A stretch of DNA of 64,000 bases from Methylorubrum extorquens (GTDB lineage: Bacteria > Pseudomonadota > Alphaproteobacteria > Rhizobiales > Beijerinckiaceae), in contig NZ_JALJXF010000001.1 in assembly GCF_024169925.1 (NCBI RefSeq), positions 1,804,001 to 1,868,000 on the forward strand, written 5' to 3'. The notes below the pieces were generated by a model. The model saw only the letters and a list, made by a program, of their open reading frames with translations. It did not search any database and had not been told where the DNA came from. Shown piece by piece: positions 26,412-34,720 of the stretch (within the stretch, counting starts at the first letter, position 1; each line of letters begins with the position of its first letter). Made by a program: the position numbers and the translations under genes.

Positions 26412-26623
26412 GACGAACGATTTGTTGCCTAACGGCCACGTTTGCTCGCCCGGCCTGGGTTTCGCCGGGCCGGCTGCCTGCAAATCCCCCTTCCTGGAGC
26501 GTGCCTTAACTACGGTCTTCGGTTGGCTGGTGCAGCCCTCTCCCCGCGCACGACGAGAGGGCCGCACCCATAACCGAGGTGATTCGCTGGAAACGTGATC
26601 ACATGCCCCTTCGGCAGGTGTGT

Positions 26624-28147
26624 TCAAATGGTCTGGTTGTAGGCGCCCACCTCGGGATGCTGGCGCAGCACCCCGTCCACCGCCGCGAACATCTCGCGCA
26701 GCCGCGCCTCCGAGACCGGGCTCTCCACCACCACCACGAGTTCCGGCTTGTTCGAGGAGGCCCGCACCAACCCCCAGGTGCCGTCGGCGGTGGTCACGCG
26801 CACGCCGTTGACCGTGACGAGACTGGTGATCGGATGGCCGCCGACCGGCTCGCCCGAGGCCTGGAGCGCCCGGAACCGCTCGGTCACCGCATCGACCACG
26901 CCGTACTTCACCTCGTCGGCGCAATGCGGCGACATGGTCGGCGAGCCCCAGGTCTTCGGCAGCGCCCGGTAGAGGTCGGCCATGGTCTGCCCCGGATTGC
27001 GGTCGAGCATCTCGATCACCGCGATCGCGGTCAGCAGGCCGTCGTCGTAGCCGCGGCCGACCGGCGCGTTGAAGAAGAAGTGGCCCGACTTCTCGAAGCC
27101 GGCCAGCGCCGAGAGCTCGTTGACGCGGCGCTTGATGTAGGAGTGGCCGGTCTTCCAGTAATCGGTGCGCACGCCGCGGGCCTGCAGCTCGGGGTCGGCA
27201 GCGTAGAGGCCGGTCGATTTCACATCGACCACGAAGGTCGCGTTCGGGTGCAGCTTGGACAGGTCGCGGGCCAGCATGACGCCGATCTTGTCGGCGAAGA
27301 TCTCCTCGCCCTCGTCATCGACCACGCCGCAGCGGTCGCCGTCGCCGTCGAAGCCGAGGCCGACATCCGCACCGGTCTCGCGCACCTTGTCGGCGATGGC
27401 GTGCAGCATCGCCATGTCCTCGGGATTGGGGTTGTAGCGCGGGAAGGAATGGTCCGGCTCCACGTCGAGCGGGATCACCTCGATCCCGAGCCGCTCCAGG
27501 AGTGCGGGGGCGAAGGCGCCGGCCGTGCCGTTGCCGCAGGCGGCCACGACCTTCAGCTTGCGGGTGACGGGTTTGGCGCGCGCCACGAGGTCGTCGAGAT
27601 AGACCTGAGCGAAGTCGGAGACGAATTCGTAGGCGCCGCCGTCGCGGTACCGGAACGCGCCCGTGGTGACGATCTCCTTGAGGCGGCCCATCTCGTCGGG
27701 GCCGAAGGTCATGGGCCGCTCGGCGCCCATCTTCACGCCGGTCCAGCCGTTGTCGTTGTGCGAGGCGGTGACCATGGCGACACAGGGACAATCGAGGGCG
27801 AACTGGCCGAAATAGGCCATCGGCGAGAGCGCGAGCCCGATATCCTTCACCCGCAGGCCCGCCGCCTGCATCCCGGCGATCAGCGCGAGCTTGATCGAGG
27901 ACGAGTAGCTGCGAAAGTCATGGCCGGTGACGATGTCGGGGCGCACGCCGCGCTCATAGATCAGCGTGCCGAGGCCGAGGCCGAGCGCCTGGACACCCAT
28001 CAGGTTGATCTCCCCCGGGAACAGCCAGCGGGCGTCGTACTCGCGAAAGCCGGTGGGCTTGACCATCGGCAACTGCTCGAACGTGAAGGTATTGGGCTCG
28101 AGCTTCGGAACGGGCGTGGGAAAGGCCTTGGAGGTATCGACGGACAT
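26624..28147 (-). CDS. Phosphomannomutase/phosphoglucomutase
   Basis: 507 residues from ATG 28147; the open frame continues upstream into the neighbouring gene without a likely start. Alpha-D-phosphohexomutase family: catalytic serine loop VTASHNDNGWTGVKM, metal loop FDGDGDRCG, sugar-binding EKSGHFFFN and a C-terminal phosphate-binding region (LVRASSNKPELVVVVES). It interconverts mannose-6-P and mannose-1-P, and possibly the glucose phosphates, feeding ManC at 11944. It is 77 bases downstream of the large malectin gene. Confidence 0.92.
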   Translation of the reverse strand: MSVDTSKAFPTPVPKLEPNTFTFEQLPMVKPTGFREYDARWLFPGEINLMGVQALGLGLGTLIYERGVRPDIVTGHDFRSYSSSIKLALIAGMQAAGLRVKDIGLALSPMAYFGQFALDCPCVAMVTASHNDNGWTGVKMGAERPMTFGPDEMGRLKEIVTTGAFRYRDGGAYEFVSDFAQVYLDDLVARAKPVTRKLKVVAACGNGTAGAFAPALLERLGIEVIPLDVEPDHSFPRYNPNPEDMAMLHAIADKVRETGADVGLGFDGDGDRCGVVDDEGEEIFADKIGVMLARDLSKLHPNATFVVDVKSTGLYAADPELQARGVRTDYWKTGHSYIKRRVNELSALAGFEKSGHFFFNAPVGRGYDDGLLTAIAVIEMLDRNPGQTMADLYRALPKTWGSPTMSPHCADEVKYGVVDAVTERFRALQASGEPVGGHPITSLVTVNGVRVTTADGTWGLVRASSNKPELVVVVESPVSEARLREMFAAVDGVLRQHPEVGAYNQTI

Positions 28148-28224
28148 GACGGACCTTTCGCGAGGGCGACGGCGGCCGAGAGGCCGCACGCCGCCGGAAG
28201 GGAAGCCGGAAATCGGTTGAGAGT

Positions 28225-31200
28225 TTAGACCAAGAGGCCGTCTTGAGCCGAGGCGGGATTGACCTTCCACACCTCGATCGCCGCCACGGTCGGGTTCTCC
28301 GCTGCCCCCTGCCAGAAGGCGAGGTCGAGCGTCCCGTCGGTGACCGAGACCGTCCGCGTCAGGGTCGTCGCGGTGGCCCCGGCGGCCGCCGCGGCCCAGA
28401 TATCGTAGTTGGCGATCGCGGTGCCCTCGATGCCGATGTTGAACTGGCGCTGGCCCGCCCCGCTGAGGCCGCCCGGATCGTCGGGTTGGTTGTAGATCTC
28501 GGCGAAGTGCAGGATCACCTCGTAGGAGCCGGAGGCTAGGGCGCTGCCATCCGCGTTCTTGACGGCGTAGCCGAAGCGCCCGTCGTCGGCATCCGTGGTC
28601 GAGGCGCTGGCCCAGCCGAAGCGCTGGTTCTGGTAGAGCGCGTCGTCGGTGGTGCCGGCGATCGGATCGACGTCGGAATAGGTCGCGTTCCCGTCCTGGC
28701 CGGCGAGGTAGAAGCGGTGGGGGGTGGCCGCCGTGTCGGCCTCGAACACCGTCCCGTCCGCACGAGTATGGGCCGCCCCGCCGGAATTGATGGCCATGAC
28801 GAGGGTGTCGCCACCGGGCGTCACGTCGATGGTGAAGGCGTGCGAGGCGGCGGCGTTGGTGTTGGCCGCCGGGCTTGCGTCGGCGATCTCGCCGGCCTTG
28901 ACGGTCGCGGTGTATTGGCCGTCGGCCCAGCCGCCGTTCGGGGCAGCGACGAGGTAGGTGGCGGTGGCCGAGGTCGCGCTGGTCGCCACCTTCGATTGCA
29001 GGCTGACCGCCCCGGCCGCACCGGCTCCCGTCACCGCGAGGTCGGCCCCCGTGATGCTGGCGAGGTTGATGCCCGAGGCGTCGTTGTAGACCACCGTCAC
29101 GCTGGCCCCACCCGTGCCGGAGGCGGGAGCGTCGACGGTGAAGGCACCGATGCTCGGCCCGGTCGTGTCGGTGCTGCCCGTGGCCTGACGTACGATGATG
29201 CCGCTGAGCTTGGCGTTGTCGATGCCGTTGGCAAATTGCAGGTCGAGCGTGCCGTTGGCACCCGCCGCGATCGGACCCGAGACGTAGCTGTAGGGCGTGT
29301 TGAAGTTGCCGGTCTGGGCCAGGATGTCGAGGTCGTTGAGGAGGGTCTGGCCCTCCAGCGACACGTCGAACACGCGCTGGCCCGGATTGCTCCACCACAA
29401 CTCGCCGAAGCGCAGCTCGACGGTGTAGGCCTGGCTCGTGCTAGCGACCGGGATCGCGTAGCTGAAATTGCCGTAGCGCTCGGTCTGGTAGACGGTGTTG
29501 GTGAAGACCGATTGCAGGCCGTTGCCGCCGGTGCCGTCGATGAAGGTGGCGCCGCCGGTAAAGTACTGGTCGGCCGAGAAGCTGATCCCGTCCTGGATCA
29601 GCGCCCCGCCGCCCGCATTGATCGCCGCGACGATCCCGCCCGCGCTGCTGGTCTGGACCGAGAAGAGCTGCGAGGCCGCGAGGTTGGTGTTGCCCGCCGG
29701 GCTCGCATCCGCCACCTCGCCGGTCTTGACGGTGGCGGTGTACTGGCCGTTGGTCCAGCCACCCGTAGGGGCGGCGACGATGTAGGTGGCGGTGGCCGAG
29801 GTGGCGCCCGTGCTCGTCTTGGATTGCAGGCTGATGGCGCCGATCGCGCCGGGGCCCGTCACCGCGATGTCGGCCGCGGTGATGCTGGCGAGGTTGATGC
29901 CCGAGGCGTCGTTGTAGACCACCGTGACGCTGGCGCTCGCGTCTCCCGCCACGGGCGCCTGGACCGTGAAGGGCCCCACCGTCGGCTTGGTCATGTCGGT
30001 GCCGCCGCCCCCGCTCGCTTGGCGCACGACGATGCCGCTGAGCTTGGCGTTGTCGATGCCGTTGGCGAATTGCAGGTCGAGCGTGCCGTTGGCACCCGCC
30101 GTGATCGGCCCCGAGACGTAGGTGTAGGGCGTGTTGAAATTGCCGGTCTGGGCCAGGATGTCGAGGTCGTTGAGGATGGTCTGGCCTTCGAGCGTGACGT
30201 CGAACACCCGCTGGCCCGGATTGCTCCACCACAGCTCGCCGAAGCGCAGTTCGACCGTGTAGGCCTGGCTCGTGCTGGCCACCGGGATCGCGTAGCTGAA
30301 ATTGCCGTAGCGTTCGGTCTGGTAGACGGTGTTGGTGAAAGCCGATTGCAGGCCGTTGCCGCCGGCCATGTCGATGAAGGTGGCGCCGCCGGTAAAGTAC
30401 TGGTCGGCCTCGAAACCGATCCCGTCCTGCGTCAGCGCCCCGCCGCCGGCATTGATCGCGGCGACCACCGGGTTCGTCGTGCCCGATTTGGCGGTCGTCG
30501 TGATGGTGATCCCGTCGAAATCCGCCGTGAAGGGCTCGCCGTCGTTGGAGGTGGCGAGCAGGCCCACCGCCATCCCGCTGGCCTTGCCGCCGACGGTGTA
30601 GTCGCCCTGGATCGCCTTCAAGAGCGCGCTGCCGCTCGGCACGCTCAGGCTGGTGCCGGCGGTGAAGCTGGTGTTCGCGTCGGTGGCGGAAGAGACCGCC
30701 CCGGTGCCGAAGCGCCAGTAGGGCGTCACCGTGTTGGTCTCGAGGTTCACGGCAAGGCGCAGTTGCACCCAGCTCGCGCTCGTCGCGCTCAGGAGCGCGT
30801 TGTTGGTCACCGCCGCGGTCTGCGCGACGCCGAGATTCTCCATCGAGGTCTCGAAGATCGCGCTCGTATACTTGCCCCCGGCGCTCTCGCCGCGCCCGCC
30901 GAGCACCAGCTTGATGAAGTTGTCCTGGTCGCCCGTGCCGATCTGAAGTCCCGCCGAGGGGAAGCCGCCGTTGCTCGTGGCGTTCGGAATCCAGTTCGAC
31001 ATCGTCATGGTGACGTTGGCGGTGGCCACGCTGTCGTCGAAGGTGACGCCGGCTTGGAGCGCGTCCCTGAGGGTGTTGTTCCCTTCCGTGAAGTCGCCCT
31101 CCTGCACGTTCTTCAACTGGATGACGCCGCCCGCGCCGCCCGCGATGATATTGGCCGAGGTATAGAGGCCGCCGTCGAGGAACGGGTCGAGCCCGTTGAT

Positions 31201-32949
31201 CATCGCGCCGGTGAGCCCGCTGCCGCCGAAGGTGCCGGGGATCGAGCCGGATTCGAAATTGAACACGATCGTTTCGCCGCCCGAGATCACGTCCGTGCCG
31301 GCCGTGCCGTTGTCGGGATCGAGGGCGAAGGGGTCGAGCGTGTTGTTAATCCCGTCGCCGTCGAGGTCGAGGTTCTGCGGGTTGGTCGGTCCCGGCGTCA
31401 GCACCTTGATGTTGCCGTCGGCCAGCGTCGTCACCCAGACGGTGCCGGCGAACGGCTTGCCGTCGCCGACCGCGTCGATGCCGAGCGGGGCGCCGCCGCC
31501 CATCGGCACGACCTGCTTGCCCGCCGCCACGATCTGGCCGGCGGCGCCGATGGTGGTGTCGACCCCGCCCGAGGCGTTGCGCGGGATGATGTGGAGGTAG
31601 CCCGCCAGATCGGTGACGAGGATCGCGCCCTTGATGCTCGTGGTGCCGCCGTCGGCCGTCGCCCAGGTGGTCGAGGCGGTGTATTCGGCCAGCCCGTTGA
31701 GCGAGCCCTGGCCGGTATCCAGCGCCCCGTCGCTGATGCCGCCTTCGAAGAACACGCTCTCGCGCGGGTCGGCGGTGCCGGCCGGGATCACCGAGTCGAA
31801 GTCGGCGGGCAGGCCGGCGCTGCCCTGAGGAAGGAAGGTCGCCCCCGTGACGCCCGCCCCCGGCGTCAGAATCCAGCCGGCCTGGCCCCCTACCGCCCGC
31901 ACGAGGTTGGGGTGGCCGCCGTAATAGCCCTCCCCCGTGATCTCGTGGAGCTGGTCGTAGTTGAGCCGCTTGGTGCCGCCATCGAGATCGGGGGTGTTGA
32001 GCGGGATCTGGTTCTGGTTCGTGACGACGTTGCCGTTGGCATCCGACGGGCGCCCGCCCCAGCCGTTGTTGGCGCCGTTGTCGTAGGTGAACATCTTGCC
32101 GTCGGAGGTCAGCAGCACGTCGTAGGCGTTGCGATAGCCGGGCGAGTAGATCTGCACCGGGCTGTCGGCGGTGATCTTGGCCATGTTGAACCCGTCGCGG
32201 CCCCCGAACGGGCCGCTGACGTCCGAGCCGTCCGGGTTCTCGTTGCCCGCTGTCCCGTTGTTGGGGCGGTAGGGGTCGTCGAGGGTCGGCAGGTCGTAGA
32301 GGTAGGGGTTGAGCCCGTTCGGGTTCTTCAGCGTCATGGCGTCGAGCGCCGTGAGATCGACCTTGAGCACGGCCGCCGCGTAGGCGAATTCCGGCAAGCC
32401 GGCGAAGTTGTTGGAGGGTGCGCCGGCATTGGTGTTGCCGCCCACCGCCACGTAGAGCGTCTTGCCGTCGGGCGAGATCGCCATGCCGTTGGCGGAGTGG
32501 TTCTCCTCCGAGCGGGGCAGGCCGCGCACGAGATCGACCTTCTTCCACGTGTCGGTCGCGGAATCGAAGGTGAGCCGCGAGATGATCGATGAGTTGGTGT
32601 CGAGATTCGTGTCCTCGCCGCCATTGCCGGCGCCGATGCGGGGATCGCTCGACGTGACGTAGAGGACTGGGTTGTCGGCGGTGCCGGTGACGAGGATGCC
32701 GGTGACCTGCCGCTCCTTCAGGCTCGCATTCAGCGTGCCGTCGTCGTTGTGGTTCGGCAGGTTCAGGATGAGGTCGATCGATTCCGTCTGGGTGACGACG
32801 TAGCCGTTGCCGTTCTGGGCGACCGTCAGGGCCTTGATGCTGCCGAACCGCTCGGCAACGTAGAGTCGCCCGTCCGGGCCCCATTGCAGAGCCGAGGCCA
32901 GCCCCGAGTAACCGGCAAGTGTCGACTGAGAAAACGTGACGTCGGCCAT
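28225..32949 (-). CDS. Giant secreted beta-propeller / malectin repeat protein
   Basis: 1574 residues from ATG 32949, chosen because GAGGGGG lies six bases upstream; ATG 32955 or 33033 are alternatives. There is no Sec signal. Residues 1-520 form a glucose/sorbosone-dehydrogenase-like propeller (DGRLYVAERFGSIKAL, ENHSANGMAISPDGKTLYV). A D-x-D-x-D-G calcium loop (DLDGDGINNTLDP) lies near 525, and a laminin-G-like region runs to about 820. Then come malectin (825-980), Ig-like (986-1100), malectin (1105-1257), Ig-like (1266-1378) and malectin (1381-1568). Malectin domains bind carbohydrate, so adhesion to or processing of the local exopolysaccharide is plausible. Type I export is inferred. Confidence 0.8.
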   Translation of the reverse strand: MADVTFSQSTLAGYSGLASALQWGPDGRLYVAERFGSIKALTVAQNGNGYVVTQTESIDLILNLPNHNDDGTLNASLKERQVTGILVTGTADNPVLYVTSSDPRIGAGNGGEDTNLDTNSSIISRLTFDSATDTWKKVDLVRGLPRSEENHSANGMAISPDGKTLYVAVGGNTNAGAPSNNFAGLPEFAYAAAVLKVDLTALDAMTLKNPNGLNPYLYDLPTLDDPYRPNNGTAGNENPDGSDVSGPFGGRDGFNMAKITADSPVQIYSPGYRNAYDVLLTSDGKMFTYDNGANNGWGGRPSDANGNVVTNQNQIPLNTPDLDGGTKRLNYDQLHEITGEGYYGGHPNLVRAVGGQAGWILTPGAGVTGATFLPQGSAGLPADFDSVIPAGTADPRESVFFEGGISDGALDTGQGSLNGLAEYTASTTWATADGGTTSIKGAILVTDLAGYLHIIPRNASGGVDTTIGAAGQIVAAGKQVVPMGGGAPLGIDAVGDGKPFAGTVWVTTLADGNIKVLTPGPTNPQNLDLDGDGINNTLDPFALDPDNGTAGTDVISGGETIVFNFESGSIPGTFGGSGLTGAMINGLDPFLDGGLYTSANIIAGGAGGVIQLKNVQEGDFTEGNNTLRDALQAGVTFDDSVATANVTMTMSNWIPNATSNGGFPSAGLQIGTGDQDNFIKLVLGGRGESAGGKYTSAIFETSMENLGVAQTAAVTNNALLSATSASWVQLRLAVNLETNTVTPYWRFGTGAVSSATDANTSFTAGTSLSVPSGSALLKAIQGDYTVGGKASGMAVGLLATSNDGEPFTADFDGITITTTAKSGTTNPVVAAINAGGGALTQDGIGFEADQYFTGGATFIDMAGGNGLQSAFTNTVYQTERYGNFSYAIPVASTSQAYTVELRFGELWWSNPGQRVFDVTLEGQTILNDLDILAQTGNFNTPYTYVSGPITAGANGTLDLQFANGIDNAKLSGIVVRQASGGGGTDMTKPTVGPFTVQAPVAGDASASVTVVYNDASGINLASITAADIAVTGPGAIGAISLQSKTSTGATSATATYIVAAPTGGWTNGQYTATVKTGEVADASPAGNTNLAASQLFSVQTSSAGGIVAAINAGGGALIQDGISFSADQYFTGGATFIDGTGGNGLQSVFTNTVYQTERYGNFSYAIPVASTSQAYTVELRFGELWWSNPGQRVFDVSLEGQTLLNDLDILAQTGNFNTPYSYVSGPIAAGANGTLDLQFANGIDNAKLSGIIVRQATGSTDTTGPSIGAFTVDAPASGTGGASVTVVYNDASGINLASITGADLAVTGAGAAGAVSLQSKVATSATSATATYLVAAPNGGWADGQYTATVKAGEIADASPAANTNAAASHAFTIDVTPGGDTLVMAINSGGAAHTRADGTVFEADTAATPHRFYLAGQDGNATYSDVDPIAGTTDDALYQNQRFGWASASTTDADDGRFGYAVKNADGSALASGSYEVILHFAEIYNQPDDPGGLSGAGQRQFNIGIEGTAIANYDIWAAAAAGATATTLTRTVSVTDGTLDLAFWQGAAENPTVAAIEVWKVNPASAQDGLLV
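28806..30473 (-). repeat. Two tandem coding repeats of about 834 bp
   Basis: Within the malectin gene, 29640-30473 and 28806-29639 each encode one malectin plus one Ig-like domain. The malectin part is near-identical at the DNA level (for example GGCCAGGATGTCGAGGTCG in both copies), while the Ig-like parts have diverged more. This is a recent internal duplication or gene-conversion tract. Confidence 0.85.
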
Positions 32950-33183
32950 GGTCATCCCCCTCACGCCAGACTTGAGATCGGACTCAACATCAGACTTGGG
33001 GGCGACCGTATCCGCGCCCGATCCGGGCTTCATGCGCGCAGCGGTATTCCGCGGCGCTCTTCCGGGCTAGGGCGCTCTCCACCGAAGTGGATGCCGGTTC
33101 AGCGAAAGAGCAGGCCTCGGCACAAGGAGTAAGAGCCGCTCTCGATCGTACGGCGCCGGGAGCGGAGCATTCGAGCAGAGCTT

Positions 33184-33279
33184 AGAGCATCGTCCCGAAA
33201 GGTGGCCACCGGCTTTCGGAAAAAGACGATGCAAAAACAAGAACCTAGAGCGTCGTCCTGGATCCGATATCCAGGACGA
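33184..33279. repeat. Dispersed intergenic repeat, family C, copy 2, with adjoining hairpin
   Basis: Bases 33184-33241 match the reverse complement of 24667-24724. Directly beyond is a perfect 11-bp hairpin, TCGTCCTGGAT (33253-33263) and ATCCAGGACGA (33269-33279), with a five-base loop. The hairpin is absent at the other copy. Confidence 0.85.
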
Positions 33280-33458
33280 TCTAGCCGGCCATGCGCCGGA
33301 CGATGCGTGGGTGCTGGATTCCGGGAAGGGCCGTCGCCTCGGGGATCGAGCCGTCACAGGTGGAAGAATACCCGAGCCGGGATCGCCCCGCGCCGGCCGA
33401 TCCTCGCATCAGAGAGGACGGGCCGCTGTTCGCGCGGTCGGCAGCGGTCGGCATGGGC

Positions 33459-33650
33459 TCAGATGTAGTGGCGATAGACGATGGAGCGGGTCGCTTCCTC
33501 ACCGTCGCGGTCGCGGTCGACATCCGCCGTCCGGCCGGACGAGAGGCCGACCATCGAGACGAGCGCGAGAGGAATCACCTTGGGCGAGAGGCGGACGAAA
33601 CCGTGCACGGCGGAGGCCAAGCCCCGCGTGAACCGAAGCAGAAGCGTCAT
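33459..33650 (-). CDS. Possible 63-residue small protein
   Basis: The ATG at 33650 is preceded by AGGGAG with a nine-base spacing. The peptide has a basic N-terminus, a short hydrophobic run (KVIPLALVSMVGLSSG) and a charged tail. It could be a small membrane-associated protein. No family is recognised, and a chance frame is quite possible. Confidence 0.3.
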   Translation of the reverse strand: MTLLLRFTRGLASAVHGFVRLSPKVIPLALVSMVGLSSGRTADVDRDRDGEEATRSIVYRHYI

Positions 33651-33778
33651 GCGCAGGATCTCCCTTCGCCGGTACGCGCCTCACGATGCCCCATCGGTGA
33701 TGCCGCTTTGTGTCGGAAATCGGCAGGACGCCGCATCGGAGCGCCGCCGCCCGATCCAGCGGGCGGCGATGTCGTGCG

Positions 33779-33877
33779 TCAGGATGCGGGACGAAGACGT
33801 CCGAACGCCCAGGCGCCGAACGCAAGGGCCCCCACGGGGGCAATCAGAAGAGCCATTACCGTCAACACGCTTGTCAT
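33779..33877 (-). CDS. Possible 32-residue single-helix membrane peptide
   Basis: ATG at 33877 (MTSVLTVMALLIAPVGALAF...) encodes almost only a hydrophobic helix followed by GRLRPAS. GGAG lies eleven bases upstream, a rather long spacing. The shape is that of small transmembrane proteins missed by ORF length cut-offs. There is no homology evidence. Confidence 0.3.
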   Translation of the reverse strand: MTSVLTVMALLIAPVGALAFGAWAFGRLRPAS

Positions 33878-34199
33878 TGGGGGCCGGTCTCCATCGTCGA
33901 AACTGTTCGCCCCCCGATCACTCGGAACCGTGGAGCCGTTGCAGGCTCCTTACATGAAATATGGTTCATGACATAGGCGGGGCACATCACTATTGCGCAA
34001 GATCGTGTGCCGCGCTTCGGTCCGTGCCCGTCACTTCGTCGCGGCGTCCCCATCGGATGCGCTTGAGGGCTCTGGTCCGGCCAAACGACCACAGGCCAGG
34101 GCGGGGCGCGCGATCCATCCGGCACATGTCCCGATCCGACACAAACACGGTGGCATCCCGCTCGCACCGGGGGCCGGTATCGTATCGGATGAGGTTTCG

Positions 34200-34478
34200 A
34201 TGTTTCCCAAACTCGTCGGATCCGCCGCGCTCCTCGCGGCCGGATCCGTGGTCCTTCATAGCTGGGATGCGCCGCGCTGGGTGATCATCGCGCTGTGCGC
34301 GTTCAGCACCCTTGCGACCGTGCTGCTCCTCGCGCCCACTCTGGAGCAGACGATCGCTCCGGTCGCGGTGATGCCGGCCGACGAGCGATCCAAGGGCCCG
34401 GCTCCGGTCTTCGAGGGAATCTGGGATCCGATCGAGCGCCGGCAGGTCCTGAGCGAAGCGGGCCGAACGGATCTGTAG
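34200..34478 (+). CDS. Small membrane protein, unknown
   Basis: 92 residues, ATG 34200 with GAGG close upstream. Two hydrophobic segments, LVGSAALLAAGSVVL and WVIIALCAFSTLATVLLLA, are followed by a charged cytosolic or periplasmic tail containing FEGIWDPIERRQVL. Not recognised. It stands alone upstream of the TonB receptor gene. Confidence 0.5.
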   Translation: MFPKLVGSAALLAAGSVVLHSWDAPRWVIIALCAFSTLATVLLLAPTLEQTIAPVAVMPADERSKGPAPVFEGIWDPIERRQVLSEAGRTDL

Positions 34479-34601
34479 CTCGCCGTCCCGAGCATGTAAT
34501 CCGAACCGGTGCGACCGATGCGGAACCGCAACAGACCAGAAGAATTTCGGACAGTAAAAATGATTGCGCACAAACTTAATCGAGCGCCCAAGTATTTGTA
34601 C

Positions 34602-34616
34602 TTATAATAGTTATAA
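34602..34616. promoter_or_regulatory. AT-rich palindrome upstream of the TonB receptor
   Basis: TTATAA-TAG-TTATAA, a 15-base palindrome containing a TATAAT hexamer at 34603-34608. It lies 105 bases before the receptor start in a markedly AT-rich leader. It could be the -10 region overlapped by an iron-responsive operator (Irr, RirA or Fur type), but it matches none of these consensus sites that I can verify. Confidence 0.4.
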
Positions 34617-34681
34617 AACATAGATCTTGCATGCATCATTCGGTGTTTGTCATACGCGGGGCACAAATCATCGTGTCCTCT

Positions 34682-34698
34682 TAGGTTCTCATAACCTA
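34682..34698. promoter_or_regulatory. Inverted repeat TAGGTT-CTCAT-AACCTA before the receptor start
   Basis: Six-base arms (34682-34687 and 34693-34698) with a five-base spacer, 22 bases upstream of the receptor ATG, probably in the 5' leader. Possible operator or small leader hairpin. Confidence 0.4.
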
Positions 34699-34720
34699 GG
34701 TTAAAAGCGTACCGGAAAAG

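Larger units (their letters stand above)
26232..26623. other. Intergenic region upstream of beta-helix copy 2
   Basis: 392 bases with no supported gene. It holds the second copy of the shared upstream box, a nine-base-arm palindrome at 26393-26411, and GC-rich sequence near 26530-26580 resembling the dispersed CTCTCCCCGC elements. Confidence 0.55.
32950..34199. other. Gene-poor region between malectin gene and iron-uptake cluster
   Basis: 1250 bases. It contains a family C repeat with a second hairpin (33184-33279) and two weak small minus-strand ORFs listed separately. Longer frames here lack ribosome sites and typical composition. Bases 33900-34199 show nothing definite beyond an AT-rich patch near 33945. 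Confidence 0.5.

Noticed and set aside
26624..29398. N-terminal extension of the phosphohexomutase into the malectin gene
   Set aside because: The extension overlaps another gene, is Arg/His/Gln-rich, and the ATG at 28147 fits the family length.
28717..32592. A 1291-codon open frame on the plus strand
   Set aside because: It is antisense to the malectin gene. Its translation is a Gly/Arg/Val/Asp-rich mix with no domain, a common effect of high-GC codon use.
34603..34608. Definite sigma-70 promoter at TATAAT
   Set aside because: No -35 hexamer is found at the right distance, so only a possible regulatory palindrome is reported.
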